From Stutzerimonas stutzeri (lineage in GTDB: Bacteria > Pseudomonadota > Gammaproteobacteria > Pseudomonadales > Pseudomonadaceae), in assembly GCF_013522825.1 (NCBI RefSeq), contig NZ_JAAMQZ010000007.1, forward strand, positions 1-64,000: DNA of 64,000 bases. Reading direction: 5' to 3'. A program made the translations under genes and the position numbers. Below, in pieces: positions 48,121 to 56,671 of this stretch (positions are counted from its first letter, which is position 1; each line of letters opens with the position of its first letter). A model generated the notes under the pieces. That model was not told the DNA's origin and did no database searches. It worked only from the letters and a program-made list of their open reading frames with translations.

Positions 48121-48692
48121 TGAACGACTTTCTGCAGGCGACCCGTGGCGCACCTGCACACCCCAGCCTTCACAAAGCCCTTGCCCTGTGGTCCCGTGAG
48201 CCCGCCCAGGCACTGGACCTGGGCTGCGGCGCCGGACGCGATAGCCTGGCGTTGCTCGCCGCGGGCTGGGAAGTCACCGCTCTCGACCGCGATCCGCAAG
48301 CACTGGCTCTTCTGCGAGAACAGGCAGCCATGCATGCGCCTGGCAAGCTGTCCACGCTATGCCGAACGTTCGAAGACGCGACCGCCTTGCCGGCAGCGGA
48401 CCTCATCAATGCCAGCTTCGCACTGCCATTCTGCCAACCGGACGCATTCGGCGATCTATGGCTGCGGATCACCCGGAGCTTGCGTGAAGACGGTCTGTTT
48501 ACCGGACACTTCTTCGGCCCACGCGACGATTGGGCGAGAAAAGACTTCAGTATTCACAGCCGTGATCAACTGCAGCAGCAATTCGAAGGCTGGACGCTGC
48601 TTGAACTCAACGAATTCGAATACGACGGCAAGACAGCGCTTGGGCGGGCCAAGCATTGGCATCTGTTTGAAGTCATCGCACGAAAGGACTGA
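48120..48692 (+). CDS. SAM-dependent methyltransferase, class I
   Basis: A 190-residue protein with motif I ALDLGCGAGRDSLALLAAGW near residues 31-50 and the acidic end of strand two, VTALDRD, next to it. It looks like a TehB/UbiE-type small-molecule methyltransferase. The start is linked to rluA through TGATG, so the two are translationally coupled. Substrate is unknown. The C-terminal half (GHFFGPRDDWARKDFSIHSRD) suggests a family of its own, and RNA modification cannot be excluded given the partner. Confidence 0.85.
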   Translation: MNDFLQATRGAPAHPSLHKALALWSREPAQALDLGCGAGRDSLALLAAGWEVTALDRDPQALALLREQAAMHAPGKLSTLCRTFEDATALPAADLINASFALPFCQPDAFGDLWLRITRSLREDGLFTGHFFGPRDDWARKDFSIHSRDQLQQQFEGWTLLELNEFEYDGKTALGRAKHWHLFEVIARKD

Positions 48693-48771
48693 AACCGGGT
48701 TCAGCCACGGCAGACTGCAGTCTCACTGGCCGATGGGATAGACTTTCCCGTCCTGCCGTCCGGAGCCCCCC

Positions 48772-50061
48772 ATGCGCGAAGAACTCAACCAGGGCCTGAT
48801 CGATTTTCTCCAGGCCTCCCCCACTCCGTTCCATGCCACCGCCAGCCTTGCCCAGGCCTTGCAGGCCGCCGGTTTCAAGGCGCTGAACGAAAGCGAGACC
48901 TGGCACACCGAGCCTGGCGGGCGTTACTACGTCACCCGCAACGACTCCGCGATCATCGCCTTCCAGCTCGGCAGCAAATCCCCCGTCGAGCACGGCCTGC
49001 GCCTGGTCGGCGCCCATACCGACAGCCCCTGCCTGCGGGTCAAGCCGCAACCGGAGCTGCAACGCCAGGGCTTCTGGCAACTGGGGGTGGAAGTCTATGG
49101 CGGCGCCCTGCTGGCGCCCTGGTTCGACCGCGATCTGTCACTGGCGGGGCGCGTCACCTACAGCCGCGACGGTCGCATCGAAAGCCAGCTGGTCGACTTC
49201 AAGCTGCCGATTGCCGTGATCCCCAGCCTCGCCATCCACCTCAACCGGGAGGCCAACCAGGGCTGGGCCATCAATCCGCAAACCGAACTGCCACCGATCC
49301 TGGCCCAGATCGCCAGCGAAGAAAGCCCGGATTTCCGCGCCCTGCTGGCCGACCAGCTCAGCCGTGAACACGGCCTGCTCGCCGATGTGGTGCTGGATTT
49401 CGAGTTGAGTTTCTACGACACCCAGGACGCCGCCGTCATCGGCCTGCACGGCGACTTCATCGCCGGCGCGCGGCTGGACAACCTGCTGTCCTGTTTCGCC
49501 GGGCTGCAAGCCCTGCTGCGGGCCACGCCGGATGAAAGCTGCGTACTGGTCTGCACCGATCACGAAGAAGTCGGCTCGGCCTCCATGTGCGGCGCGGACG
49601 GCCCCTTCCTGGAGCAGGTGCTGCGTCGCCTGTTGCCCGACGAGGAAGGATTTCAGCGCTGCATCAACCGTTCGCTGCTGATCTCCGCAGACAACGCCCA
49701 TGCGGTACATCCCAATTACAGCGACAAGCACGACGGCAATCACGGGCCGAAACTCAACGCCGGCCCGGTGATCAAGATCAACAACAACCAGCGCTATGCC
49801 ACCAGCAGCGAAACCGCAGGCTTCTTCCGCCATCTCTGCCTGGAAAACGAAGTATCGGTGCAAAGCTTCGTCACCCGCAGCGACATGGGCTGTGGCTCCA
49901 CCATCGGCCCCATCACCGCCAGCCAGCTGGGCGTGCGCACCGTCGACATCGGCCTGCCAACCTTCGGCATGCACTCGATTCGCGAGCTGGCCGGCAGCCA
50001 GGATCTGGCGCAACTGGTCAAGGTACTCAGCGCCTTCTATTCGAGCCCGACGCTGCCCTGA
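48772..50061 (+). CDS. apeB: M18-family aspartyl-type aminopeptidase
   Basis: A 429-residue M18 metallopeptidase, the family's usual length. Zinc ligands are seen in [11 protein letters not shown] near residue 79, GARLDNLLS near 228 and CTDHEEVGS near 260, with [13 protein letters not shown] and [11 protein letters not shown] toward the C-terminus. It releases N-terminal acidic or neutral residues from peptides in the cytosol. Start at 48772 gives [21 protein letters not shown], as expected. It follows the methyltransferase by 79 bases. Confidence 0.95.
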   Translation: MREELNQGLIDFLQASPTPFHATASLAQALQAAGFKALNESETWHTEPGGRYYVTRNDSAIIAFQLGSKSPVEHGLRLVGAHTDSPCLRVKPQPELQRQGFWQLGVEVYGGALLAPWFDRDLSLAGRVTYSRDGRIESQLVDFKLPIAVIPSLAIHLNREANQGWAINPQTELPPILAQIASEESPDFRALLADQLSREHGLLADVVLDFELSFYDTQDAAVIGLHGDFIAGARLDNLLSCFAGLQALLRATPDESCVLVCTDHEEVGSASMCGADGPFLEQVLRRLLPDEEGFQRCINRSLLISADNAHAVHPNYSDKHDGNHGPKLNAGPVIKINNNQRYATSSETAGFFRHLCLENEVSVQSFVTRSDMGCGSTIGPITASQLGVRTVDIGLPTFGMHSIRELAGSQDLAQLVKVLSAFYSSPTLP

Positions 50062-50103
50062 AGCCAGAGCGGGCGAGCATCCGGCCCGCCCGGCTGTCGC
50101 CTC

Positions 50104-50244
50104 AGAACCTGTTCAAAGTCTGCTGCGCGTCGGCACTGCTGCGTTAAAAACAGGCTCGGACTACTCATTTACAGCTGTAAACTCCGTGTCCTCGCCTGTT
50201 TTTGCCTTGCATTGCTCTAGCTCGCGAGACTTTGAACAGGTTCT
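50104..50244. repeat. Palindromic element C
   Basis: Ends AGAACCTGTTCAAAGTCT (50104-50121) and its exact inverse (50227-50244) form an 18-bp perfect terminal repeat. Inside, AAAAACAGGC (50146-50155) faces GCCTGTTTTT (50194-50203), and at the centre TTTACAGCTGTAAA (50168-50181) is a perfect 14-base palindrome. The result is a long, three-level cruciform or RNA hairpin between the convergent apeB and quinone oxidoreductase genes. Its right end contributes bases of the oxidoreductase stop codon. It could serve both as a bidirectional terminator and as a mobile palindrome. Confidence 0.85.
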
Positions 50245-51206
50245 CACTGCAGGCTGGAGTCGATCACCAGCGCCAGCTTGCCCGACACGCTGTTGCTGGC
50301 CAGCAGCTCGAACGCGGCCTCCACGTCGCCAATCGGGAAGGTCCGTTCCAGACGCGGTGACAACTGCCCGCTGGCCAGGAGCGGCCAGACTTTATCTTTC
50401 AGCTCGGCCATCAGCCCGGCCTTGTCGTCGGCGTCGCGGCTGCGCAGGGTCGAGCCGATCAACTGGATGCGCTTGGCCAGCAACGCGCCGAAATCCAGCT
50501 CGCCCTTGCGCCCGCCCATCAGCCCGATCATCACCCAGCGCGCATCCCTGCCGAGCAGTTGCAGGTTGAGTGCGGCATATTTGGCGCCCACCGGATCGAG
50601 AATCAGATCGAAGGGGGCGAAATCACGCAGCGCTTCCAGCGTCTCGCCGCGCAGCACACCGCCTTCGGCGCCCAGGGATTCGCAGTAGGCCAGACGCTCG
50701 ACCGAACCGACACTGACCCAGCAGGGGTTACCGAATGCCTTGCACAGCTGGATCGCCGCCGAACCGACGCCGCTGGCACCGGCGTGCAGCAGCACCTTTT
50801 CACCCGGTCGCAAGGCGCCGAGGCGGTACAGGTTGAGCCAGGCGGTGGCGTACACCTCGGGAATCACCGCGGCCTCATGCAGCGACAGCCCCTCGGGAAC
50901 CGGTAGCGCATGCCGCCCATCGACGACCACCTCTTCCGCCATGCCGCCACCGGCCAACAGTGCGCAGACGCGATCACCCACCTGCCAGTCGCTGCCCGCG
51001 CCCACCTCGCTGATCACGCCCGAGCACTCCAGGCCAAGGATATCGGTCACCCCGGCTGGCGGCGGGTAATGCCCGGCACGCTGCAGCAGATCGGCCCGAT
51101 TCAGCCCCGCTGCGGCTACCCGGATACGCACCTGTCCCGGAGCGCATTGCGGCGCGTCTCGTTGCGCCCACTCCAGTTGTCCCTCGATACCTTGCAAAGC
51201 CTTCAT
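50244..51206 (-). CDS. Zinc-free quinone oxidoreductase (NAD(P)H, MDR family)
   Basis: A 320-residue medium-chain reductase. GLNRADLLQRAGHYPPPAG near residue 37 is the quinone-oxidoreductase block, and LLHAGASGVGSAAIQL near 143 is the NAD(P)H-binding fold. No structural zinc cysteines are present. These enzymes reduce quinones or enones (Qor or PIG3-like). The ATG at 51206 follows GGAGG. The TGA stop at 50244-50246 uses a base of element C, so the last codon is set by that repeat. Substrate is unknown. Confidence 0.88.
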   Translation of the reverse strand: MKALQGIEGQLEWAQRDAPQCAPGQVRIRVAAAGLNRADLLQRAGHYPPPAGVTDILGLECSGVISEVGAGSDWQVGDRVCALLAGGGMAEEVVVDGRHALPVPEGLSLHEAAVIPEVYATAWLNLYRLGALRPGEKVLLHAGASGVGSAAIQLCKAFGNPCWVSVGSVERLAYCESLGAEGGVLRGETLEALRDFAPFDLILDPVGAKYAALNLQLLGRDARWVMIGLMGGRKGELDFGALLAKRIQLIGSTLRSRDADDKAGLMAELKDKVWPLLASGQLSPRLERTFPIGDVEAAFELLASNSVSGKLALVIDSSLQ

Positions 51207-51340
51207 GCTGCCTCCATATTGTTGAAACTTGCGTTCGTCCAACATCACTCGCTGACGTTCGCAACCGCCTGTTACCATCGGGCTATTATTTTTCACCGTC
51301 GACCAGTGACTGCGGCCGGCGCCCAACATGATGGCCTAAT

Positions 51341-53470
51341 ATGCGTTATTACCCAGCCTCACGTCGCCCCTCCCGCATTAAACGGTCCCTGACCTTCGGC
51401 GTATTCGCCCTGTTCATCGGCCTGCAGACCTCGTCTGTGCTGGCCAAACCAAGCGCAAGCGCCTGGGATTACCTGCAGCCCGACCGCGATCAGGTGATTG
51501 CCAGCCTCAATGTGGTCGAGCTGCTCAAGCGCCACCATTACAACAAACCTCCGCTCAATGATGCCCGCTCGGCAAAAATCTTCGACAGCTATATCGAGAT
51601 GCTCGATCCGTCGCGCAGCTATTTCACTGCTGGCGACATCGCCAGATTCAAGGCCTGGCGCAACGATTTCGACAACTACCTGAAGAACGGCAATCTCGAG
51701 CCCGGCTTCGCCATCTACAGGCTGCACCTGGAGCGCTTGCAGGGTCGCCTGCAATACGCTCTGAGCCTGCTGGAAAAAGGCGTGGACCACTTCGACTTCA
51801 CCCTTGACGAGGAATTGCTGGTCGACCGCAAGAATGCCGCCTGGTCGAAGGATATGGCGGAACTCGACGACCTCTGGCGCAAACGCGTGAAGGACGAGGT
51901 ACTGCGGCTAAAGATCGCCGGCAAGGACTCCAAAGCCATCGAGGAATTGCTCACCAAGCGCTACAGGAACCAGCTCTCGCGCCTGGATCAGACCCGTGGC
52001 GAAGACGTCTTCCAGACCTATATCAATGCCTTCGCGCAGTCCTACGATCCGCACACGCAATACCTGTCGCCAGACAACGCGGAAAACTTCGACATCAACA
52101 TGAGCCTCTCCCTGGAAGGCATCGGCGCCGTCCTGCAGAGCGACAACGAACACGTCAAGGTGGTGCGCCTGGTGCCGGCCGGCCCCGCCGAGAAGAGCAA
52201 GCAGATCGCCCCCGCCGACAGGATCATCGGCGTCGCCCAGAGCGACGAGGAAATGGTCGACGTGATCGGCTGGCGGCTCGATGAGGTGGTCAAACTGATC
52301 CGCGGCCCCAAGGGTTCGGTCGTTCGCCTCGAAGTGATCCCGGCCAGCAATGCGCCCAACGATCAGAACAGCAAGATCGTCGCCATCACGCGTGAAGCCG
52401 TGAAGCTCGAAGAGCAGGCCGCCAAGAAGTCGGTCCTCAACCTCCAGCATGAAGGCCGCGACTACACACTCGGCGTCATCGAAATCCCGGCCTTCTATCT
52501 CGATTTCAAGGCCCTGCGTTCCGGCGACAAGAACTACAAGAGCACCACTCGCGACGTGAAGAAGCTGCTGACCGAACTGCAGCAGGAACAAGTCGATGGC
52601 GTGGTGATCGACCTGCGCAACAACGGTGGCGGCTCGCTGCAGGAAGCGACCGAACTGACGGGGCTGTTCATCGAGCAGGGGCCGACCGTACTGGTGCGCA
52701 ACAGTGACGGTCGTGTGGATATCCTGGCCGACGAACAGCCCGGCGCCTTCTATACAGGACCGCTGGCAGTACTGGTCAATCGCCTGTCCGCCTCGGCCTC
52801 GGAAATCTTCGCCGGTGCGATGCAGGACTATCATCGGGCGCTGATTCTTGGCGGCCAGACGTTCGGCAAGGGCACGGTACAGACCGTGCAGCCGCTCAAC
52901 CACGGTGAACTGAAACTGACGCTCGCCAAGTTCTACCGGGTTTCGGGGCAAAGCACGCAACACCAGGGCGTGATCCCGGACATTTCCTATCCAGCTGAAG
53001 TCGATACCAGCGAGATCGGCGAAAGCGCCCTGCCCGAAGCCCTGCCCTGGGACAGCATTCGCGCCGTGCACAATGAAGACATGAATCCGTTCAAACCCTT
53101 CCTTGCCGAACTCAAGGCCCGTCACGAAACACGGACCGGCGAAAACCCCGACTTCGTTTTCACCCGCAATCGCCTTGCCCTCGCTCAGGAGTTGAGCCAC
53201 GAAACCACGGTCAGCCTCAACGAAGAAAAACGTCGGGCGCAGCAGGACAGTATCGAGAAGCGCCAGTTGACGCTGGAAAATGCCCTGCGCGAGGCCAAGG
53301 GCGAGGAGCCCCTGGCCAAGCTGGAGCGCGAAGACGAAACGACACCGCATGTCGAAGACAAGAAAGGCAAACCCGAAGACGACGCCTACCTCGCGGAAAG
53401 CGGAAGAATCCTGCTCGACTGGCTGGGGCTGAATGAGGCCGTAGCCAAAAACAGCCTGCCAAGGGAATAG
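51341..53470 (+). CDS. prc: Tail-specific periplasmic protease Prc
   Basis: A 709-residue S41 protease. An N-terminal signal segment (SLTFGVFALFIGLQTSSVLA) precedes a helical domain, a PDZ domain (about 240-330, LEGIGAVLQSDNEHVKVV, read in parts) and the protease core with catalytic Ser in LSASASEIFAGAM and Lys in FGKGTVQTVQ. DUF3340 forms the C-terminus. In Pseudomonas, Prc (AlgO) degrades truncated MucA and so feeds the AlgU envelope-stress response, which may link it to the AlgU-like promoter at 31531. It is divergent from the quinone oxidoreductase gene. Confidence 0.96.
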   Translation: MRYYPASRRPSRIKRSLTFGVFALFIGLQTSSVLAKPSASAWDYLQPDRDQVIASLNVVELLKRHHYNKPPLNDARSAKIFDSYIEMLDPSRSYFTAGDIARFKAWRNDFDNYLKNGNLEPGFAIYRLHLERLQGRLQYALSLLEKGVDHFDFTLDEELLVDRKNAAWSKDMAELDDLWRKRVKDEVLRLKIAGKDSKAIEELLTKRYRNQLSRLDQTRGEDVFQTYINAFAQSYDPHTQYLSPDNAENFDINMSLSLEGIGAVLQSDNEHVKVVRLVPAGPAEKSKQIAPADRIIGVAQSDEEMVDVIGWRLDEVVKLIRGPKGSVVRLEVIPASNAPNDQNSKIVAITREAVKLEEQAAKKSVLNLQHEGRDYTLGVIEIPAFYLDFKALRSGDKNYKSTTRDVKKLLTELQQEQVDGVVIDLRNNGGGSLQEATELTGLFIEQGPTVLVRNSDGRVDILADEQPGAFYTGPLAVLVNRLSASASEIFAGAMQDYHRALILGGQTFGKGTVQTVQPLNHGELKLTLAKFYRVSGQSTQHQGVIPDISYPAEVDTSEIGESALPEALPWDSIRAVHNEDMNPFKPFLAELKARHETRTGENPDFVFTRNRLALAQELSHETTVSLNEEKRRAQQDSIEKRQLTLENALREAKGEEPLAKLEREDETTPHVEDKKGKPEDDAYLAESGRILLDWLGLNEAVAKNSLPRE

Positions 53471-53480
53471 CATTCCACTG

Positions 53481-53500
53481 GATGTCATCAAAATGACATC
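53481..53500 (+). other. Short hairpin after prc
   Basis: GATGTCAT and ATGACATC pair perfectly around the loop CAAA, ten bases after the prc stop. No T-run follows. It precedes the much larger hairpin at 53502-53557, so the prc 3' end carries two structures in tandem. Confidence 0.55.
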
Positions 53501-53501
53501 A

Positions 53502-53557
53502 CCGTATCGTGAAATGAGAAGAGCCGCCTGAGCGGCTCTTCTCATTTCACGATACGG
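53502..53557 (+). promoter_or_regulatory. Perfect 26-bp hairpin before the EAL/GGDEF gene
   Basis: The arm CCGTATCGTGAAATGAGAAG plus AGCCGC (53502-53527) is an exact inverse of 53532-53557, with loop CTGA. The stem ends seven bases before the ATG at 53565, and the GG of the likely ribosome site (CGGAAC, 53555-53560) lies partly in the right arm. There is no T-run, so simple intrinsic termination is unlikely in the plus direction. It may act as an mRNA processing site, a translational control element or an attenuator. Confidence 0.7.
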
Positions 53558-53564
53558 AACCATC

Positions 53565-55361
53565 ATGACCGTCACCGAGCAGTTGAGCACTCTCGATCAC
53601 ATCCTTGCTCACGGCGGCATCAGCAGTCTTTTCCAGCCCATCATTTCACTGTCCGAACGCCGCATAGTCGGCCATGAAGCACTGACGCGAGGCCCGTCGG
53701 ATAGCTCGCTGCATTCGCCCATCAACCTGCTCGCAGCAGCACGTCACGGCGACCGCCTCAACGAGCTGGAAATGCTCTGTCGCGAAAACGCCTGCCGCCG
53801 CTACAGCCAGCTACACCTGCAGGGGCGGTTGTTCCTCAACGCTTCGCCAGAAACCCTGCTCGATGCGAGCCACAAGCCTGGCCGCACGCTCGAGCTGCTG
53901 CAGCGATACGGCATTCCTGCGGACAAAGTCGTCATCGAACTGACCGAACAGATGCCGACCGATGACTTCGAGCTGCTCAATACGGCCTTGCACCACTACC
54001 GCAACATGGGCTTCTCCATCGCCCTGGACGATCTGGGCGCCGGCTACTCCAGCCTGCGCATGTGGTCGGAGCTGCGCCCGGATTACGTCAAGATCGATCG
54101 CTACTTCATCGATGGCATTCACCGGGACGCCGTCAAGCGCAGGTTCGTCGAATCGATCCTGAAGATAGCCAGAGCCGCCCAGGCACAGGTCATTGCAGAA
54201 GGCATCGAACTGCCTGAAGAGCTGAGCGTGCTCGCGGATATGGGTATTGACCTGGTTCAGGGATACCTGCTGGGTCGGCCAGAAGAAAAGCCCTGCGTTG
54301 ACATAGCCAGCGCACTGCCAAACACGCCCCTGTGTGACGGGCCATTCAATGAGCAAAGCGAGGATCTGTCCGCCCTGGTGCTGAAACAGTCGGCGGTCTC
54401 CGTCACGCAGCCCATTGCCGAAGTGCTGGAGCTGTTTCGCCGGCAGGCCAACCTGAATTCAGTTGCGGTCCTGGACGCAATGAACGCCCCTGTCGGTATC
54501 GTTCATCGCAGCCTGCTCTCCGATGCCTTGCTCAAGCCCTTCGCGACCGAGCTGCTGGCGCGAAAAGCCATCAGCAGACTGATGAGCGATGACTTTCTCG
54601 CCGTGGAAGTCGGTCAATCGCTGCAACAGGTCAGCCGCCTGCTGACCAGCCGCGCCCGGCAGCGTATCGAGGAAGACTTCGTGATTACTCTCAACGGCAA
54701 GTATTACGGGCTGGGACGGGTGATCGATGTACTGAAGCTGATTACCGAAATGAAAGTCCAGCAGGCCCGCCATGCCAATCCGCTGACCCTGCTGCCAGGC
54801 AACGTGCCCATTCAGCAATGCCTGACACGCCTTCTGCACGAAGGCCGCGAAGCCGTTATCTGCTACGTGGATATCGATCACTTCAAGCCTTTCAACGACA
54901 TTTACGGCTACGCCAAGGGTGACGAAGCCCTGCTCTGTCTTGCCCGTTGCCTTGATGAGCAGATCGATTCGAGCTGTGACTTCATCGGCCACATCGGTGG
55001 CGATGACTTCATGCTGGTCATGGGACCACAGGACTGGTCAGGAAAAATCAGCCGTCTATTCGCTGCGTTCGAGCAGCGTTGCCAATCGTTCTACCATGAC
55101 GAACACCTTGCGGCAGGTTGCTTCATCGCCGAGGGGCGTCAAGGCAGCATGGAGCGCTATCCACTGCTTTCACTTTCCATCGGTGCCGTTCATGTGAAAC
55201 CCGATACCGCAGCCGAACTCGATGCGGCGCATCTGGCCAAACTCGCTTCGCAAGCCAAACGCCTGGCCAAGCACACTTCCGGTTTCAGCCTGCACGTCGT
55301 TGATACTGCACAGCAGGCTTCCCAGGATCAGAGCCCCAGCCCGGCGGCCCTGGCCTTGTAA
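53565..55361 (+). CDS. EAL-CBS-GGDEF protein (cyclic-di-GMP turnover)
   Basis: A 598-residue soluble protein. An EAL phosphodiesterase domain fills about 1-245: EAL at 38-40, FLNAS, IELTE, DDLGAGYSS near 155 and KIDR are all kept, so hydrolysis of c-di-GMP is likely. Two CBS motifs lie near 275-400 and may bind nucleotides. A GGDEF-like domain (405-575) has GGDDF at 478-482 in place of GGDEF, which may lower or abolish cyclase activity. The same domain order follows prc in P. aeruginosa, as I recall. Its 3' end overlaps the convergent Sel1 gene by 34 bases. Confidence 0.92.
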   Translation: MTVTEQLSTLDHILAHGGISSLFQPIISLSERRIVGHEALTRGPSDSSLHSPINLLAAARHGDRLNELEMLCRENACRRYSQLHLQGRLFLNASPETLLDASHKPGRTLELLQRYGIPADKVVIELTEQMPTDDFELLNTALHHYRNMGFSIALDDLGAGYSSLRMWSELRPDYVKIDRYFIDGIHRDAVKRRFVESILKIARAAQAQVIAEGIELPEELSVLADMGIDLVQGYLLGRPEEKPCVDIASALPNTPLCDGPFNEQSEDLSALVLKQSAVSVTQPIAEVLELFRRQANLNSVAVLDAMNAPVGIVHRSLLSDALLKPFATELLARKAISRLMSDDFLAVEVGQSLQQVSRLLTSRARQRIEEDFVITLNGKYYGLGRVIDVLKLITEMKVQQARHANPLTLLPGNVPIQQCLTRLLHEGREAVICYVDIDHFKPFNDIYGYAKGDEALLCLARCLDEQIDSSCDFIGHIGGDDFMLVMGPQDWSGKISRLFAAFEQRCQSFYHDEHLAAGCFIAEGRQGSMERYPLLSLSIGAVHVKPDTAAELDAAHLAKLASQAKRLAKHTSGFSLHVVDTAQQASQDQSPSPAALAL

Positions 55362-55798
55362 TGCTCGGCCTGCTGTTTATCGCACGCCAGGCCGTGGCCA
55401 CCCGCCGTGTAGAGCTGCGACAGACGAGTCGCAGCCAATGGGTGGCCAGCCTCGACCGCACGCTTCCACCAGTACGCTGCCTGGGTGCCATCGGGGCCGT
55501 GGGTAGCGTCTTCACTGAGGCTGACGACACCCATCTGATAGGCGGCCTTGGCATCGCCCGCCTCGGCCGCCAGACGCAGCAAACGTATGCCTTCCCTTTT
55601 CGCACCATAGCCCTGGCCGCGAAAAAGCAGGATATGACCGTAGAAACTCTGTGCTTGCGTATCACCAATACCGGCCATGCGGGAAAACTGGCCCTCCATC
55701 CAGCGCCACAGCTTCGGCTGCTGCACAGCCCAGCGTGACCCCATCAGCCTGCGTGCAATCCAGTAACCTGCGCGTGCGCGAACCTTGAGCAGTATCAC
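55328..55798 (-). CDS. Sel1-repeat protein
   Basis: A 156-residue protein with about two to three Sel1 (TPR-like) repeats. GIRLLRLAAEAGDAKAAYQMG near residue 70 and AAYWWKRAVEAGHPLAATRLSQLY near 106, read in parts, show the A..G...A...L pattern. Such repeats bind other proteins; a specific partner is not known. It begins four bases inside the stop of the preceding unknown gene (ATGA overlap) and runs into the end of the EAL/GGDEF gene from the other strand. A short hydrophobic and basic N-terminus could be a weak membrane anchor. Confidence 0.8.
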   Translation of the reverse strand: MILLKVRARAGYWIARRLMGSRWAVQQPKLWRWMEGQFSRMAGIGDTQAQSFYGHILLFRGQGYGAKREGIRLLRLAAEAGDAKAAYQMGVVSLSEDATHGPDGTQAAYWWKRAVEAGHPLAATRLSQLYTAGGHGLACDKQQAEHYKARAAGLGL

Positions 55799-56190
55799 GG
55801 TGCCTCCGGATAGTCGAATTCAAACACTCGCGCCACTTCTCCCGCATGCCAGGAGGCGGCAGCCGTGCCATCAACAGGGCCGCAAAAACGTCCCAAGCGA
55901 GCGGCGCACTCGAAAAACCCGGTCCTTGGCAAGCGACTGGCGCTCTGGCTGATCACCAGCACGCTGCGCAGCGGTCGTCCCGCCTGAGCATCGAGCATCG
56001 CCAGATGCTCCAGCGCAGCCGTCAGGGTCTGCATGGCGGGAGTCGGCAGTTGAAGTCGTTCGAGCAGGGAACGATAGGTCACCAGATGGCGCTGCAGCCG
56101 GGCATCATTCAGCTCATCGAGCAGCGCATGCCAGTGTGGCCGGCTGATACGAATCGGCGCCGCTCCGTCTCTCACACTTGCGGGTCCCAT
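55795..56190 (-). CDS. Unknown 131-residue protein, XRE partner
   Basis: I do not recognise a named family. The N-terminal two thirds look helical (HWHALLDELNDARLQRHLVTYRSLLERL, read in parts). Then LRSVLVISQSASRLPRTGFFE and LGRFCG resemble the LxxLVVxxxxGxPGxGFF pattern seen in small uncharacterised proteins that often travel with regulators; this likeness is from memory. The ATG at 56190 follows GGAGG within the end of the XRE gene, so the pair overlap by 19 bases. The stop overlaps the Sel1 gene start. A toxin-like or regulator-modulating role is possible but unsupported. Confidence 0.7.
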   Translation of the reverse strand: MGPASVRDGAAPIRISRPHWHALLDELNDARLQRHLVTYRSLLERLQLPTPAMQTLTAALEHLAMLDAQAGRPLRSVLVISQSASRLPRTGFFECAARLGRFCGPVDGTAAASWHAGEVARVFEFDYPEAP

Positions 56191-56495
56191 TGTGCAACCT
56201 CCAGGGCACGTGCCAGCGCACGGCGTATGGGCTCGCCCGGATCACGCTCGCCCTGCTCGATCAGGGCCAGATAGGCCGGGCTGATACCCACCGAACGTGC
56301 CAGCACTTCCTGGCTCATACCCCTGGCTTCCCGCAAGGCCGACAGTTCGCTGAACCTGGGCGAGGCAACCGGGGCGGGCTTGACGCTCGCATCGATGGAA
56401 GGCCGGCCAAGCGCATTCAGCAGAGCCTGATAGTCGGCCCAGGGCAACACTGCATACTCCGGCTCGCCATCCCGCATGATGGTTTGAACATTCAT
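56172..56495 (-). CDS. XRE-family regulator with antitoxin-like N-terminus
   Basis: A 107-residue DNA-binding protein. The first 30 residues (MNVQTIMRDGEPEYAVLPWADYQALL, read in parts) look like the Phd/YefM-type start of antitoxins. The XRE helix-turn-helix follows at about 50-105, with LREARGMSQEVLARSVGISPAYLALIEQG. It heads an overlapping three-gene minus-strand operon. Autorepression is the usual behaviour for such genes; the 176-base region upstream would hold the operator, but I could not define it. A toxin-antitoxin relation with the next gene is a hypothesis only. Confidence 0.85.
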   Translation of the reverse strand: MNVQTIMRDGEPEYAVLPWADYQALLNALGRPSIDASVKPAPVASPRFSELSALREARGMSQEVLARSVGISPAYLALIEQGERDPGEPIRRALARALEVAQWDPQV

Positions 56496-56671
56496 CCGCT
56501 ACCTACCTGCTGTTCGATTCCGTAGAAGCGAATCTTAACAGCCCGGAGACAGCTTTTTAGCCAAAGGGGCCGCATCACTGAGTGAAACGCAAGCATGAAT
56601 TGACTTTTTAAAGACAATTAAGCGCACAAAAGGATTAATCCCTGCCATTTCGCGTCTATTCAGTCATTCAG

